Of a stretch of DNA of 29,017 nt, positions 1-12,500 are shown piece after piece; the stretch's first letter is position 1, and every line of letters begins with the position of its first letter. The notes under the pieces are model-generated. The model was not told the origin of the DNA, did not search any database, and saw only the letters and a program-made list of their open reading frames with translations. The DNA is from Mnemiopsis leidyi (taxonomy: Eukaryota; Ctenophora; Tentaculata; Lobata; Bolinopsidae). A program made the position numbers and the translations under genes. The DNA lies in contig JH154869.1 of the NCBI GenBank assembly GCA_000226015.1, forward strand, positions 9,570 through 38,586, given 5' to 3'.

Positions 1-236
1 AGACCGACATTCTGTGAAAGTTTTATCAAAAATTACAACACAGAGGCCGAGTTACAGCCGTTTGCCACACTTTTTTGACGTTTTAAAACATTTCCTTGTG
101 TTTGAAGATGCATAGCTCCTAAACTAACTCGGAACCATATGCTGATTTTTTGCATGCAGCAAGATACTATCGAGGCCGACATTCTGTGAAAGTTTCATCA
201 AAAATTACAACACAGAGGCCGAGTTATAGCCGTTTG
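1..236. repeat. 172-bp-period repeat, cut by the left window edge
   Basis: A block of about 60 bp occurs twice, at about 4-64 and 176-236. The copies differ at only a few bases (for example ttttatc/tttcatc and ttacagc/ttatagc). The shared part includes CCGACATTCTGTGAAAG and AGAGGCCGAG. The offset is 172 bp, so this is the end of a tandem or satellite-like array whose bulk lies to the left. A 63-codon open frame at 150-341 runs through it and has no coding features. Confidence 0.8.
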
Positions 237-1330
237 TGGCACTTTGTGGCACTTTTGTGGCAAAGTGGCGCGATCTCTTTCTCACATAAATTATTGAAAT
301 CGTCGATTGTTCAAATAATCATAATCGAATTGAATCTTTAAGCTGTTCGTTTGCATTAATCAATTTAATTATGAACGCAAAATGTGTGTGTATGTGCGGA
401 TTAAAACGAGGTTTTATGAAAAAAGAAAGAAAGATACAAATTTGGTTCTTTCGGGAAAAAGTTTTTATAACTAATTGTCATCTGATTGAAAATATAGCAG
501 AAGGAGATTGATTTCTATCATTTCATTATCGGTAACACGTGTCTATTGGTAAAATTGTGTGCATAGCTCAGTTGATGGAGAATCGTGCTTCAGTTTGTAA
601 TATCATAGTCCCACTGCACTGACCCATGGAGTTGTGAAATGCGTTTAGATTTTAAAGCAAGTTTCGCAGTCGTACCCTCGGAGTAAAACGCCAAAATCCA
701 ATTTGTTGCATGATAATTTGTTTAGAACAAACAAAAACATTGACGAGGCGTCGAGATCGCTCCGTTTCAGAAATTTTGTGGAATTGTTCGCTGGGTTTGG
801 AGGCTAAAATTTGACGGAAGTTTGTTAAAGTTATATTGGCAGGCTTTGAATGCCTACAATTTGTTATATGCGGTTATTTCAATTGCTGGATAGGTGAGGG
901 CACTCTAAATGAAATTATGCCATCAACAAAGCTTGTTAGAAAGGTAGATGGATATAATCTCGTCAACATATTCGCATGCCAATCGGCTAAGATTACGATT
1001 ACGTGATATGTTAAAGTACATTGTAATATGTACATTGTTTCTCAAATCCGAGTTCCGAAGATTTAGGCTGACGGTTGGATGGGCCTAATCCCAGTCCAAT
1101 AAGGCACCACAGCCCAACAGTACTTCCAATTAAAAACAGATAGTTAGATAACACAAATGTCTTCCCCAACATTCCGAATGGAGTAAATCTATTGACTCCC
1201 TACCTGACTTAACTCTATTCCAAATTCCAATTGCCAGGAACAAATTCCTGGCTCAAATTTTTGGGATCAAATTAGGCAACAATAAGGGTTACCGCCACCA
1301 AAATCCTAAACAAATTACCTGCCGTGTTTT
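237..1330. other. intergenic, no gene seen
   Basis: AT-rich sequence with no convincing exon on either strand. The only thing noted is a short match at 944-966 (agatggatataatctcgtcaac) to the right end of the small inverted-repeat element at 17468-17551, 18894-18977 and 19339-19438, so a relic of that element may lie here. Confidence 0.5.
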
Positions 1331-1344
1331 GTCGCCATGACAAC
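1331..1344. promoter_or_regulatory. RFX X-box-like motif
   Basis: GTCGCCATGACAAC. Compared with the RFX consensus GTNRCC-N(0-3)-RGYAAC, the first half matches fully and the second half has one mismatch, with the usual 2-nt AT spacer. It is one of four such motifs in the first 6.2 kb. Binding is inferred from sequence only. Confidence 0.45.
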
Positions 1345-1913
1345 GTGAAGTGTTGATATAGGTATCAAACTCACAAATTACGGCCAAGCCCAACCTGACA
1401 CTCTCTAGCACAAATCCTTTTTCAGCTGACGTAAGAAAGGTAAATTCTCACATAAAACATTCAAGATGAGCTGTGTCAAGATCCCGATAGTCTGGAGTCT
1501 GAATGAGTCATCAGACTGCATGCTAGAAGACCTGCTAGTGACCTATGTTTTTTGGCTGATAACAATAGGTTAAATGTATGCGGTGGGAGAGGTTTGAAGA
1601 CCTATAATTAACGTTTAGTAGATGTTGAATAGAACATCCCCACACAGGGAACGTCTGGGACTTGTTTTATCGTACATCTATTATACCATATAGGAGGATA
1701 CCGTCAACCTTGCTGACTACTCATGCAATAACGGGACTTAATACTTTAATAACGAACACTCCTTCTAGAACTTCTACAGTTACAGGGCACCCTCATTATG
1801 ATATTTAAAGCTCAATGAACGTGGACATTATTGAGTTGAACGGAACGTTTTATTGGCCCTCAGACACAGAATTCTACACTACCTACAAGTCCAATTATAA
1901 GATGGTCCCCCAC

Positions 1914-2055
1914 CACGTGACAGAAGTCCCCCAATCGGAGAGCAGGAAGCAAGTCACGTGACTCTAATACACCAACCCGGGGCAAGCCTAGTAGTGCAGC
2001 CGCTTCCGGGACAAATTTTGTAACCATGGAAACAAAGACTCGTTGTCATGACAAC
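1914..2055. promoter_or_regulatory. promoter-like block: E-boxes, CCAAT, ETS, two X-boxes
   Basis: In 142 bp I see CACGTGAC at 1914-1921, a CCAAT box at about 1931-1936, the palindrome GTCACGTGAC at 1953-1962, an ETS-type CTTCCGG at 2003-2009, and X-box-like GTAACCATGGAAAC (2020-2033) and GTTGTCATGACAAC (2042-2055). GTCACGTGAC is the form known as the CLEAR (TFEB/MITF) motif in vertebrates, though MAX/USF proteins also bind it. The block is more GC-rich than its surroundings. I see no TATA box and no clear exon beside it. It could serve a gene to the left of the window, a noncoding first exon, or act as an enhancer. It lies more than 1.1 kb past the 3' end of the ANKRD26-like coding region. 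Confidence 0.5.
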
Positions 2056-3211
2056 CGTACGGTGCTGCGTTCTCATGGGTCGAGTTTAGTGGGAGTAAAG
2101 TTACGCAGGACTTTTGTAAACTTTACACTGAAGTACGATTCGTTAACACACGATACATAGGCGTGGCCAGTTGAATGTATAAATACCTCTGCACTGTCTA
2201 TGATCATAGCATGATCTTGAAGTGGAAGTAATTTAATAGTTGCAGATTCATTTGACATAATTTAAACTTCCTTTTTGAGCTCTGAGCATGCGGTGACTGA
2301 AATGTGACACTGCCAAATTTTATCACTTGGCTAGATTATAGATTAGCCACGTTTTGTAGATTAAACTTTAACTGATTGCGTTAACTGATTTGAACAAAAA
2401 AAACACAAATAATTTCATTAATTTTAAAAATGACAAAATGATAATATATATAAAGTAATTTGGCTGTACACAATGTGGTTATCAAAACGGTTTGGATATA
2501 CATAATTAAACTCTTCTCTGAGTCCTCTGAAATAAAATCAGGTCACAATATCAACACTTGATTGCATGACACATCAGCAACAAGAAAAAATAGATTTATA
2601 CAAAATATAAAGCTTTGCAACACTTGACTATTTAAATAATTTTAATGCGAAGTTACTTTAGATCTAAATGTTAACAAAAACATAAATAGCTAGAATTAAT
2701 AAACCTATTCTGATCTTTGTCGTGAACGAGAGATATAGCTATCTAACAAATGTAAAATCCTATCGCAAACAACAGAAAAGTTTTCCCAAACACAATTAAG
2801 TAAATCCAATGACAAAGAAGGTTCTTTCAACTACAACCCACAAGCTCACATGAACTCAGCGACAATAAAACATTTATCTGATTTCTGACCCAATACCATT
2901 CCTAAACCATGTCCTTCCCTTCCCAACATGCACACACACCGTGACAAAATAAAACTGTGTGTTATTAAGTTTACAAAACATTTGGTGCATTTGTGCATCT
3001 ACACGTCAATGCGAAGTAAAAATTTCTAGATAATACCAAATTGTGATGAAATTTTCCTGTAGTTCGTCGAAAATTTCTTCAAGTAGCACTTCTCCTGTTC
3101 ATACTTCATGGTTCACAGTTCCATCTTAGCTATGAAAGTGGATTCGGTCGAGCGAGTCTCCATCGGAATATAGAAATCTTAGCCATGTAAGCTATGATAG
3201 CAAGGTCTGTG
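2056..3211 (-). other. 3' UTR and downstream flank of the ANKRD26-like gene
   Basis: AT-rich sequence downstream of the minus-strand stop codon. No AATAAA is present on the minus strand here. The best candidate is ATTAAA at 2641-2646 (minus), which would give a 3' UTR of about 570 nt. A 61-codon minus-strand open frame at 2073-2258 has no recognisable homology and is not called as a gene. Confidence 0.4.
2641..2646 (-). terminator. candidate poly(A) signal ATTAAA
   Basis: TTTAAT on the plus strand reads ATTAAA on the minus strand, about 570 nt past the stop codon of the ANKRD26-like gene. It is the best hexamer found in this stretch. No cleavage-site evidence is available. Confidence 0.25.
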
Positions 3212-3580
3212 TCACAGATAGTAGTTACTCTTCATGATGCTCATGTACCTAGGCGAGGGTGAGGTGCGTCCTGATCGCTGCAGCTCGGTGCGCGGCGACA
3301 GGTTCTGATCGCTAGAAGTAGAATGTTCGCTGCGGGAAGACAGTTGGGCCCACAGTTCGGTACTGCCGTCGTTGTTTATTTTCTCGTCGAGGTACTTGTT
3401 TATTGACTGATTGAGGCGAGCTTTCATGCGTGCCAGAGTCTCGCTTGGGTCTGAATAGGGTTTACGCGCAGAAGTGTTGATGTTTTTGTTGGTGTCTGCA
3501 TCAGCAGCTGATTTGTAGTCGTTAAAGTCTCGACTTTTGTTCTGTAACTCTCGCTGTGTGTCCTCCAAACTTTGTTCCAA
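3212..3580 (-). CDS. ANKRD26: ANKRD26-like exon 8, C-terminus (DUF3496-like)
   Basis: 369 nt including the stop, phase 0, acceptor CTTTTCAG at 3581-3583. The first residues (LEQSLEDTQREL) end the coiled coil. A short helix (LARMKARLNQSINKYLDE) and the last residues (YMSIMKSNYYL) match the pattern of the C-terminal DUF3496 region of vertebrate ANKRD26/POTE-type proteins. Between them is a Ser/Arg-rich linker. Confidence 0.85.
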   Translation of the reverse strand: MEQSLEDTQRELQNKSRDFNDYKSAADADTNKNINTSARKPYSDPSETLARMKARLNQSINKYLDEKINNDGSTELWAQLSSRSEHSTSSDQNLSPRTELQRSGRTSPSPRYMSIMKSNYYL

Positions 3581-6500
3581 CTGAAAAGAGAAGAGATAGT
3601 TTTAGTAAGTAAGGTATTAAAGATGTTGCGGATAATTTCCAGAACTTGCATTTAATACGTAGCAAGAGTATTTTAATCAAATGACTAAAATCCTATAGGT
3701 AATTGCACGGACAACTAAAGATTCAATAATGAAAATTAATTCAGGTTTCTGAGCTGGAACTGGCTTAGTTGTGAAAATTAATTCTAAATCGATAATGTTT
3801 ATAATATGGTAATAGTGTGGCCCCGAAGTCAAATAACCGTTGATGATGCAATTCAATATCATTTTAATGAAATAAACGAATACCTAACTGCCAATGAAAG
3901 TATTCAAGTTACATTTTTCAGGGATGGCGGCAGCATAAAATTTAAATTTGTGATCTTATTCCGTGCCAAGAATTCTCAAACACCACAGTTCAGTAGAAGA
4001 TTGTAATTCATGGATATTCCATGAACAAAATGACGCCAAATCCTGAACTTACTAAAAATGCATGCTAATGGAAGATAACAATGAAGAAACAAAGAGGATT
4101 TATTTTGGAAGCAGAAGAAATGTGTAAGTAAATACTGCAAACAAACAATTTCATATGCGTATCACGAAATCGTATTCGGCTAACACGATGATTTCGATTG
4201 GTCCTAACAGCTAACAAGACTGATGAAGTAAAAACAAGTTTAAACAATCGATAAATTTCACCTAATATCGCTATGATAAAAATAGGTAAAAGTAAAACTT
4301 ACATTTTTCCGACGTTCCTGCTCCCTTTCCAACAGAGACTTAATCATCCTGTTCTCCGAGAGAAGTGTACTCGCGTTCACTTGATCCTTCGTCAGAGCCG
4401 ACTTCGTCTCGTTTAGCTCTTTCTTCAGCTCCGCCGCCGTGCGCTCAAATCCTCGGCGCATCTTCTCTTCGTTCTCCGAGCGCATTGCTTCTATCGTGGA
4501 GCGAGCCTTACTTTGCTCCTCTAGTTGACTGCGGAAAGACATTATAAGTTACAGAATAGCATCAAATATTGTCGGAGTCTAGGATTTAAATATGGATCAG
4601 AAATCTGATTAGTAAGAAGATGAATACAGTAAGTAAGTTCAAGGATTTGCAGAACAGAGTGATTTATTTGTCTGTAACTTACGCGTTGATCTCCTCCAAC
4701 TTGCGGTTCAGTTCGATTCTAGCTCGACCTTCCGCTTGTTTCCTTACACTCTCTAACTCGTCTCTGAGAGATAAGATCAGTTTAGTTATCAGATCTAACA
4801 AGGGACACTTTTAAATTTAAACACATTTACATGGCCAGGCCGATTCAGGGGGAATAAAATATTAGATTTCACTGTTCCTTTCTACTTGCTGTGATTACTA
4901 TTGTGACTTGTAGCACAGATTTGATATGCCACATTACTCGAAATGGACCTTGTTCGACCCCACTTGGCACCTTACCACGTTAGATCTACAGTAAGTAATA
5001 AGCAGCATCCAAACACTAAAGTTAGATAAATTTTTCTCCCCTTTATTTCTACTCCCCTTTATTTTGACGACAAATTATATACTTCATCAGCTTGCTCAGC
5101 TTTAATAGGAGAATTAAAGGTTCTACTTGACGAAACAATGACGACCGTTATGATTCACACAACGTAGCTTGTTATAAGATGCCGTGTATAGTTACGTGCT
5201 TGTATACAAATATTATACTTCTACATGTGCACATGTATTGTGAGGTCAAAGGGTGGTCACATAACTATTATGTTTTGAAATTAAACAATAAAAGAGAACA
5301 CAAAGAAATAAACATATTAAAAGTTCAATGGCCAACCCTAACCGAAAAAACAAGCATACAGACATTTACGTCACAAGCAAATTCACCAACAAACATGCAA
5401 CCCAATAAAAACACATAAACAAACAGAGAAAAAAACAAACAACCAAACACATGAACAAACATGCGAACAAACATACAACCAAACACATGAACAAACATGC
5501 GAACAAACATACAACCCAACACATGAACAAACATGCGAACAAACATACAACCCAACACATGAACAAACATGCACACAAACATACAGCCCAATAGTTACTT
5601 TAAAACAAAAATACAACCCAATACATTAAAACATGCAAACAAACATACGACCCAACACATGAACAAACATGCACACAAACAGACAAACCTAGTGACGAGT
5701 TCAGAACCGATCTTGTTATGAATGTTATTCAACTCCAACTGTAACTGTTGGCAGCGCAGCTCTGCATTTTGTCTTGCTTTACTATTCACACTGCTCTCCC
5801 CTTGAATCTGCTGTATTTTGGACTGAAGACCTGCAAAGTTGGATCTTTAGAAATCTGTAACCTGTAACCTGTTTAGAAATCTGTTACCTGCACGATATAA
5901 TTATAACACCAAATAAAACATTGACCGATTTCAAGATTGTCTGATTGATAGAGAACTGTTTCATATTTGTCAACTATTATCTCGATTTTGGAGAAGTTGT
6001 GCTATGCTTGTTAATCTCACAGCTGACTCAATACCACAGGCCACAGACCACGCTTAAAGGAGCACACTAAACCCGATAATAACTCCTAATGCATCTGCTA
6101 CCATGGCAGAGAACCCGGGTCTGTCCATTCAAACTACTTCATCAGGCCCGTCCGAGAATTAGTGCACAGAGACATAATGCTGTTATTTCAGATTCGTCCT
6201 CCGTTGCCATGGCAACCTTCCAACGTAATTAGGGTGAAAAGTCGCCCCAATTCGCTGCTTGTTTATGTACGGACTGTAACGATAAATTGCAGGATTCTAT
6301 GTCTCCAGGATATTTTACTAACAATCTTCTTGGAATGGCAGAGTTCCCTGCATGCCACTACTGGAGAAATATAAGGGGATTAATCGGTAAGTAATTTTAT
6401 TCCATAGAAACGATATGATTTGATGGATTGAGGAAGGTAACTGACAGTCACAATGAGTTTATTTACTTTTTATACATTGTGGATGTGGATTAGTTAATTA

Positions 6501-9500
6501 ACCTCCCTTCTTCAACAATGTCAACTGTAAGAAACTTTGGTAGCCGAAGATAAATTGAAATGAAAGCTTGCAGTGCTCCCTGCTGAGCCAATATCTATCT
6601 ATAGCAAAGGTTTAAGCTTTAATTCTCCTTTCAAATCTTGGTAGGCGGACTATATAGCTAAAGGACTACATACATACTATATATAGCTAAAGGACTTTTC
6701 AGCTAAATTTCGCTAAATGGTCCTTTAGCTATAAGGTCCGATTTGCGGACTATTTAGCTAAATCTGATCTCTTCTACTCTTCTATTTAAGTGTTAAGATG
6801 GAGTATGGAGACATGTGATCCGGGGCCTCTTATTCTATTCACATCTTGTGTAACCCCCATTCAGCCTTTTAGCGAAATAGTCCTTCAGCCTTGCTGTACT
6901 GCATACTTTGAAGGACTGTCAGGGCTCATTATAGATCGTTTGTGGTCTTGCAATGCGATCCTCTCCGCTTAATCAACCGTCTGACGTTCCAGCACGGAAT
7001 CAAAATGCCTTGACTCTGACGATGCGATCTTACAGCTCTTCTAGGGAGCTCGACACAGTTACATAGCTGTCTATTATTACGTCATGATTTGAAGAAGCAA
7101 GACTCTGACAACCAAGATTTTGACATGTTTCACACGTAGTGCTGAAGGAAGCTGCGATGTACAACAAGCACACTTGCAGCACCGAATATGATCATATCGT
7201 GGAATTGTGTAGAGTTCTAGATTCTAGCATGTTGTTTAATTGACCGCAGTAACGCTAGGATATGTCATGTGAGTGTCGAGTGTGTGACGCATGTTGACGT
7301 TCAGAAGGAGGCCAGGATTGTTAGGGAATTTGGTAATAACAAGTATTAGAGTCTATGGATTTTAGTTGAAGTTATGAATTAAGTAGGTATAAATATCAAA
7401 TTCCTTGATTTAACTTACATCGAGCATGAACATTTACAAGCCCATTATATCGACCTGCGGTGATGTACACTTATAAAAGACACACAAAAAAACTAGATAT
7501 CTACTAACTCTGCATCTCATTCTTGATGAGGAGATAGTTCCCCTCAGCCTCCCCTCTCCGCTCGCTCTCCATGCGAACACTGTTCTGGGCTTCCTCAAGA
7601 GTCTTCTCCAGATCTTCCACTCTCCTCTTCTGTGCTAACTTGTCACGCTGTACCTAAAATTGTTGTGTGGGGATGACTGGAGGTTTGTTTGTGTGGGAGG
7701 GTGGCTGGCAAATTGTTATAGCCTGAGCGAAATTATCTTCCCTTGTTGAACTCTAGAGCATACAATGGAGTATTGGTAGGTGGTGTAGCAGTTATTGATT
7801 TTAATTTACAGTAAATCTGCCGCAATCATCAGAAAAGGTATCTTACCTTTCCTTTAAGTGCATTATATTTCTGTTCCTTTATTTTCCCTTCTTCAGCTTG
7901 TTTTTGCGTAAACATCAGCTGGTCTTTTAGTTCCGCTGAAATATAAAATACTCTGATTAGTAGCAATTAAGTTAAGACACTTATACGTACATGTACTATT
8001 TACGTAAGACGTGAGACGAGAACTAAACAGCTAACACAGACAGCAGAAATCCTAACCTTCGATCAATTATGAAGTAATCAATAATGGCTGATTATTCAGC
8101 ATCTTATGATTGGCCCAAAGAAGTAAACGCATATATTGAACTTTATAATCCGCTTACAAGTATAAGGCATGTTTGAAGTGTAAAAGAGCCATGGGGAAGG
8201 TCGATACATCGTCAATTTAGCGATAATTTCTTTACATCAAACAACTAATGATACTTAGAAGCGATCAGAAACAGATACTTTTTTCTCAAGATTAAGATTC
8301 TATACAGCTCAAATCTTACAGCTATAGAAGATAGTGCGGTGACAAAATCAGAGATAACAAGATTATACAGCTGCAGGTCTCAGATTCTGCTTGACAATTG
8401 CAGTATTTTGCAGATTGAAATTGTAAAACTACTGTTCACCGTAGAATCAAAATTTTTATCGTATGGTGTTTACTTTATACAGCTCTTGCTCCATATCCAC
8501 AAAAAGGAAATATTATGTTTAGAATAATTTCAAGTCGTGTCTACAGCTAACGGACTACACTCCTCCATTGCACTGCAGCAGGTGTCCTCAGTCCTGTACG
8601 TACTTTTATACGCACATAGCTAACATACCAGACCATTGTTTAACTTTGAGAAGCTAACATGTCGTGCATATTTTAAGGAGCCTGCATGTTTAAGAGTACA
8701 GAACACAAATCTGCCTCCATCGTGGACCATATTCTTTCCAAAGACAGAACGAATACTTACAGGTAAAACAGTTGACATATTAATTGGAAACAAAATTCAG
8801 CGACAGATAATATGTTTATATTGACTACCGTGCACTAATGTTAATGAGAAGAGATTAATTCGACACATGATACCTTGAGGTTTAGTACATTTTGGACCAC
8901 TAGCAGAACCTATAGGTGATGCGATGGATTTATTTGAAAGTAAAATTCGTGTAAACATAGAAGTATCAGACATTGTTCTTGAAAACATAGCAAGCTAATA
9001 AACATAGTGATGATTAATATGATATGTGAAATAACACGACAGTTACAAAACATTATCAAGAAGGAACACACAGCAACAAGACATAAAACCAACCTATATC
9101 TTTGTGAAGATCGGTGATGTTTGCCTGCAGCGCATCCACGTTCGCCTCCGCAATCTTCCTGGCCTGTCCCGCCTTCTTCACCTTCTTCTGCTCCAAATGT
9201 AGGGCATTGTTCAGGTCCTGGTTCTCATGCTCCAACTTGGTGATCCTACTGCCGATGTGGGAGCGAGTTTTAATCTCGTTCTCCAACATCTGTCTAGTTT
9301 CGTCCAGCTCTTTAGACGCCAGAGTCCGACCTAACTTCTCGTCACGGTGACTGTCTTTAAACTCCTCCACCGTGTTTTTAAGAGTTTCGTTTAGCGACTC
9401 TAGAGATGAGACGTTTTTCTTTGCCTCACTTAGCTCGTCCTTCAACTGTTTGGTGTAGTCCTGCTCTGATTTGTAAAGATCTTGGTAGTGACTCTTGTTC

Positions 9501-12500
9501 TGCACCTCTCTGTCGTGGTTGCCCTTCAACTCGATCAGTTCGTTGTTCAGCGTACTGTTTGACAGAGACATACTGTCCAGCTTTCTCTCAACGTCCTTGC
9601 GAAGGGTGGTCTCTGAGTCGAGCTTATCCTTCGTGTTCGACAGTTCGTTTTTAAGATGCAATCGGTCCGTGTAGAGCTCTTGAAGCTTCTTCTCGATTTT
9701 CTTGATCTCGTCACCCAGCTCAGTGTTCTTGGCTTCCAGACTGGACTTCTGTTGTTTAAACATGTCCTCCTTGACCCTGATGGAGGAGGCTTGTTGTTTT
9801 ACTTCTTGTTTCAGGCGGTTTATCTCGATCTCGCCCATGTCTTTAGCAGCTTCAGCTGACACCAAACTTTGTCTCAACTCTGACATGTGCTCCTGTAGTG
9901 CTTCATTCTTCTTCTTCAGTTCTTCCCTTGATTTGTCATTTTCTCTCATAAGTTTGGACCTAGTTTCGGAGAGTTTCTCGTTGACAAGGTTGACAGAATC
10001 ATCCCGCATCTGCAGACTTTCAGACATCTGTTCGACTTGCATCTCCAGAGACTTCTTATCCTCGCTGAGATGTTCAAACTTGCACTTCAACATCTCCAAC
10101 TCGTGGTTGTTCTGAGCGAACTTCTCCCGCTCCTTCTGAAGCTGATCCTCAAGGTTAGTCACGTATTTCTCCTTAACTTGATCACGCTCCGCATTTGTCA
10201 GCAGTGCCCCGTTTTTGTCGAGAATAAGTTTGTTTGTGTCACTCAGTTCCATTTCAACCTCCTTTACTTTGTTCTGAGAGTGCAACAACTTTTCTTCCAG
10301 GTCACCGATTTCGATCTGAAGTTCCTTAATTTTCTCATCCTTTTCAGCGACGTTCTCTATTAGGTGATCGGTGTCAGAGGAGAGTGATTCCTCTTTCATC
10401 TTCCTGATCTGGGCTTCTTTCTCAAACTTAAGCTCCAATTGTCTCACCTCTTCTTCTGCGTTTCGTAACTTGCTAGCCGTCTCTTCACACTGCTGAGTCT
10501 TGAACTTCAGCTGGGCATCAACTTCGCCTATTTTGTGATTAAGGATGTTTATTTGCTCATTTGCCGAAGCTGTTCCAATTTCTTCAGCTTGTTTGAGCTT
10601 GCCTTCCATTTCAACGAGCTTTTTGTGAACAATATCGCGCTCCGTGACTGTTTTTTCAAAATCAACCTTAAGTTTTTGGATTTCGTCCGACAGTTGTTTG
10701 TTTGACGTCGAGAGCTCGTTTTCTTTCAAATCAAAGCCATGCTGAGCTAAGGTAAAATTGGAAGATTCAGTCCTCAACTTCTCCTCAAGATCCTTAATGG
10801 CTGAGTTTTTCTCCTCCAACTTTTCGGACTGTCTTTCAATCTTATCAGTCAATTCACTAACTGAATTTTCAAGCTTTTGAACACATAGCTTCATTTCTGA
10901 CTCACTGGCAGCCCATTTCTTTGATTCTTCTTCATGTTTTGTTTTCAGATTAGATAGATCAGTTATTAAAGCTTTGTTACGGTTTTCAGCATTTCTGCAA
11001 ACCTCTTCTGCTTCTGTTAGCTGTTGCAGCAGATCTTGTTTTTGTCGAATGTTTTTGGAAGCTTCAGACGAAAGGTCACGACTTCGGTTCACCTGATCGT
11101 TGAACATTTCTTCCTGAATCAACCTTGTCTTCTGTTCTTCCTCGAGCATTTTCTTCAGCTCATCGATCTCTGACTCGTACTGCTTCTGAGACTGTGCAAA
11201 CTTTTGGGCTTCCAATTCAAGTTGCTTCTTTGCTGTTTCAGCTGCTTGGTGGTCGGCGATTAATGATTTATACTTTGATTCGAGCTGATTCAAGTTTTGT
11301 TTTGACGTCCTGTACATAGATTCCATGCTTGCCCTTTCTTCTAATTCATGTTCGTACTTTAATTTCAAGCTTCTCAAATCTAATTCCATATCCATTTTTG
11401 ATTTCTCGTCAGTCGTTCTTGTACTAGAGATAGCATCGATTTTTCGCCTGAGTTCCTCTGTTTCTATTTCAAGCTGTTTTCGAATAGTATCACTTTTATT
11501 TTTAGATTCCGTTACACGATGAAGTTTTTGCTTTGTCTCTTTCAGCTGCTCCTGCAGTTGTCCCATCAGAGGATTACTCTGTATATCCAGGTTGGTTTGG
11601 ATGTAAGAAACAGCCTCACTCAAGGCAGTTGCACACTCAGTCATATTAGCCTCCGCTCTCGTAGATGGTGAAATGTTAGGGTTTGTCTGGAGATCCTTTT
11701 TTACTTCCTGCTCCACTCTGAAGGATACGTCAGCAGGCATTTCTTCTTTGTCAATAAGGGAGTTGATTGACTCTTCGCTTGCAGCTCGCTGAAGATCAGC
11801 TGATTTGACATTTCTTGAATCAGTTGCGTACGACTCCGTTAAAGAGACTGGACTTTGTGACCGACGACTCTTCCTGATTTCTTGCAATTCTCTCTCGGCC
11901 TCCGTTTTCCTTCGTTCAATATCCTCATATTTAGCAGAAAGTGCAGGATCTGAAGTGACAGGTGGTTGTGTGACAATGTTTTGTCCAGAAGTGGTTGCTA
12001 CAGGCTCCTCCTGCTTCTCCTGTTTTTCATCCTTATCTCTAGATTTGATAGGAGTGCTTGTTCGATCTGGTTCTGCAAAACAGAGAGGAGCACTACCGAA
12101 CGAAACTCTTGGGGTGACATGTTTTGAAGTTGGAACTGATTTCTGCTCTAAACACTCGCCCTCAATAGGGCTAACAGATGAGCAATAGTTGGAATTAGGA
12201 GAATTGCTGGAGGATGCCGCTGTGTATGCTTGGGCGTCTCCTGTTGTTTCTCTGGTTTTCTTTCCAGCAAGATATTTTTTAGCTAATTTTCCAGTTTCAC
12301 TTTCATCAGAGCTCGAGTCTTCTTGCGTGACATCAGCTTCACAGGCAGGTTCTGGGCAGGACTTTAGTTTTGGCGTCATAATGTTGTCATCAAAGCTTCG
12401 ATTTGCATCAAGAACCGGAGAATCCGGAGCTAATGCAGCTGGAACTCTAACATCGTTACTTTGAACATTTATTTTCATAGTTGCCACTTCCTTGACAGGT

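Larger units (their letters stand above)
5831..7508 (-). other. intron 4 of the ANKRD26-like gene
   Basis: 1678 nt. It holds a perfect X-box (6203-6216) and a 14-bp inverted repeat (6682-6733). Short plus-strand open frames at 6162-6374 and 6790-6972 show no family resemblance. Confidence 0.75.

Noticed and set aside
2073-2258. 61-codon minus-strand frame with an ATG
   Set aside because: It lies downstream of the ANKRD26-like gene. No domain or splice partner was found.
3806-4006. 66-codon plus-strand frame in intron 7
   Set aside because: Antisense to an intron, with no recognisable motif or splice support.
5325-5616. Three overlapping minus-strand frames of 70-88 codons rich in Cys, Val and Phe
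   Set aside because: They are translations of the 36-bp minisatellite, whose period is divisible by 3 and lacks stops on that strand. Only the in-frame extension of exon 5 was kept, as a hypothesis.
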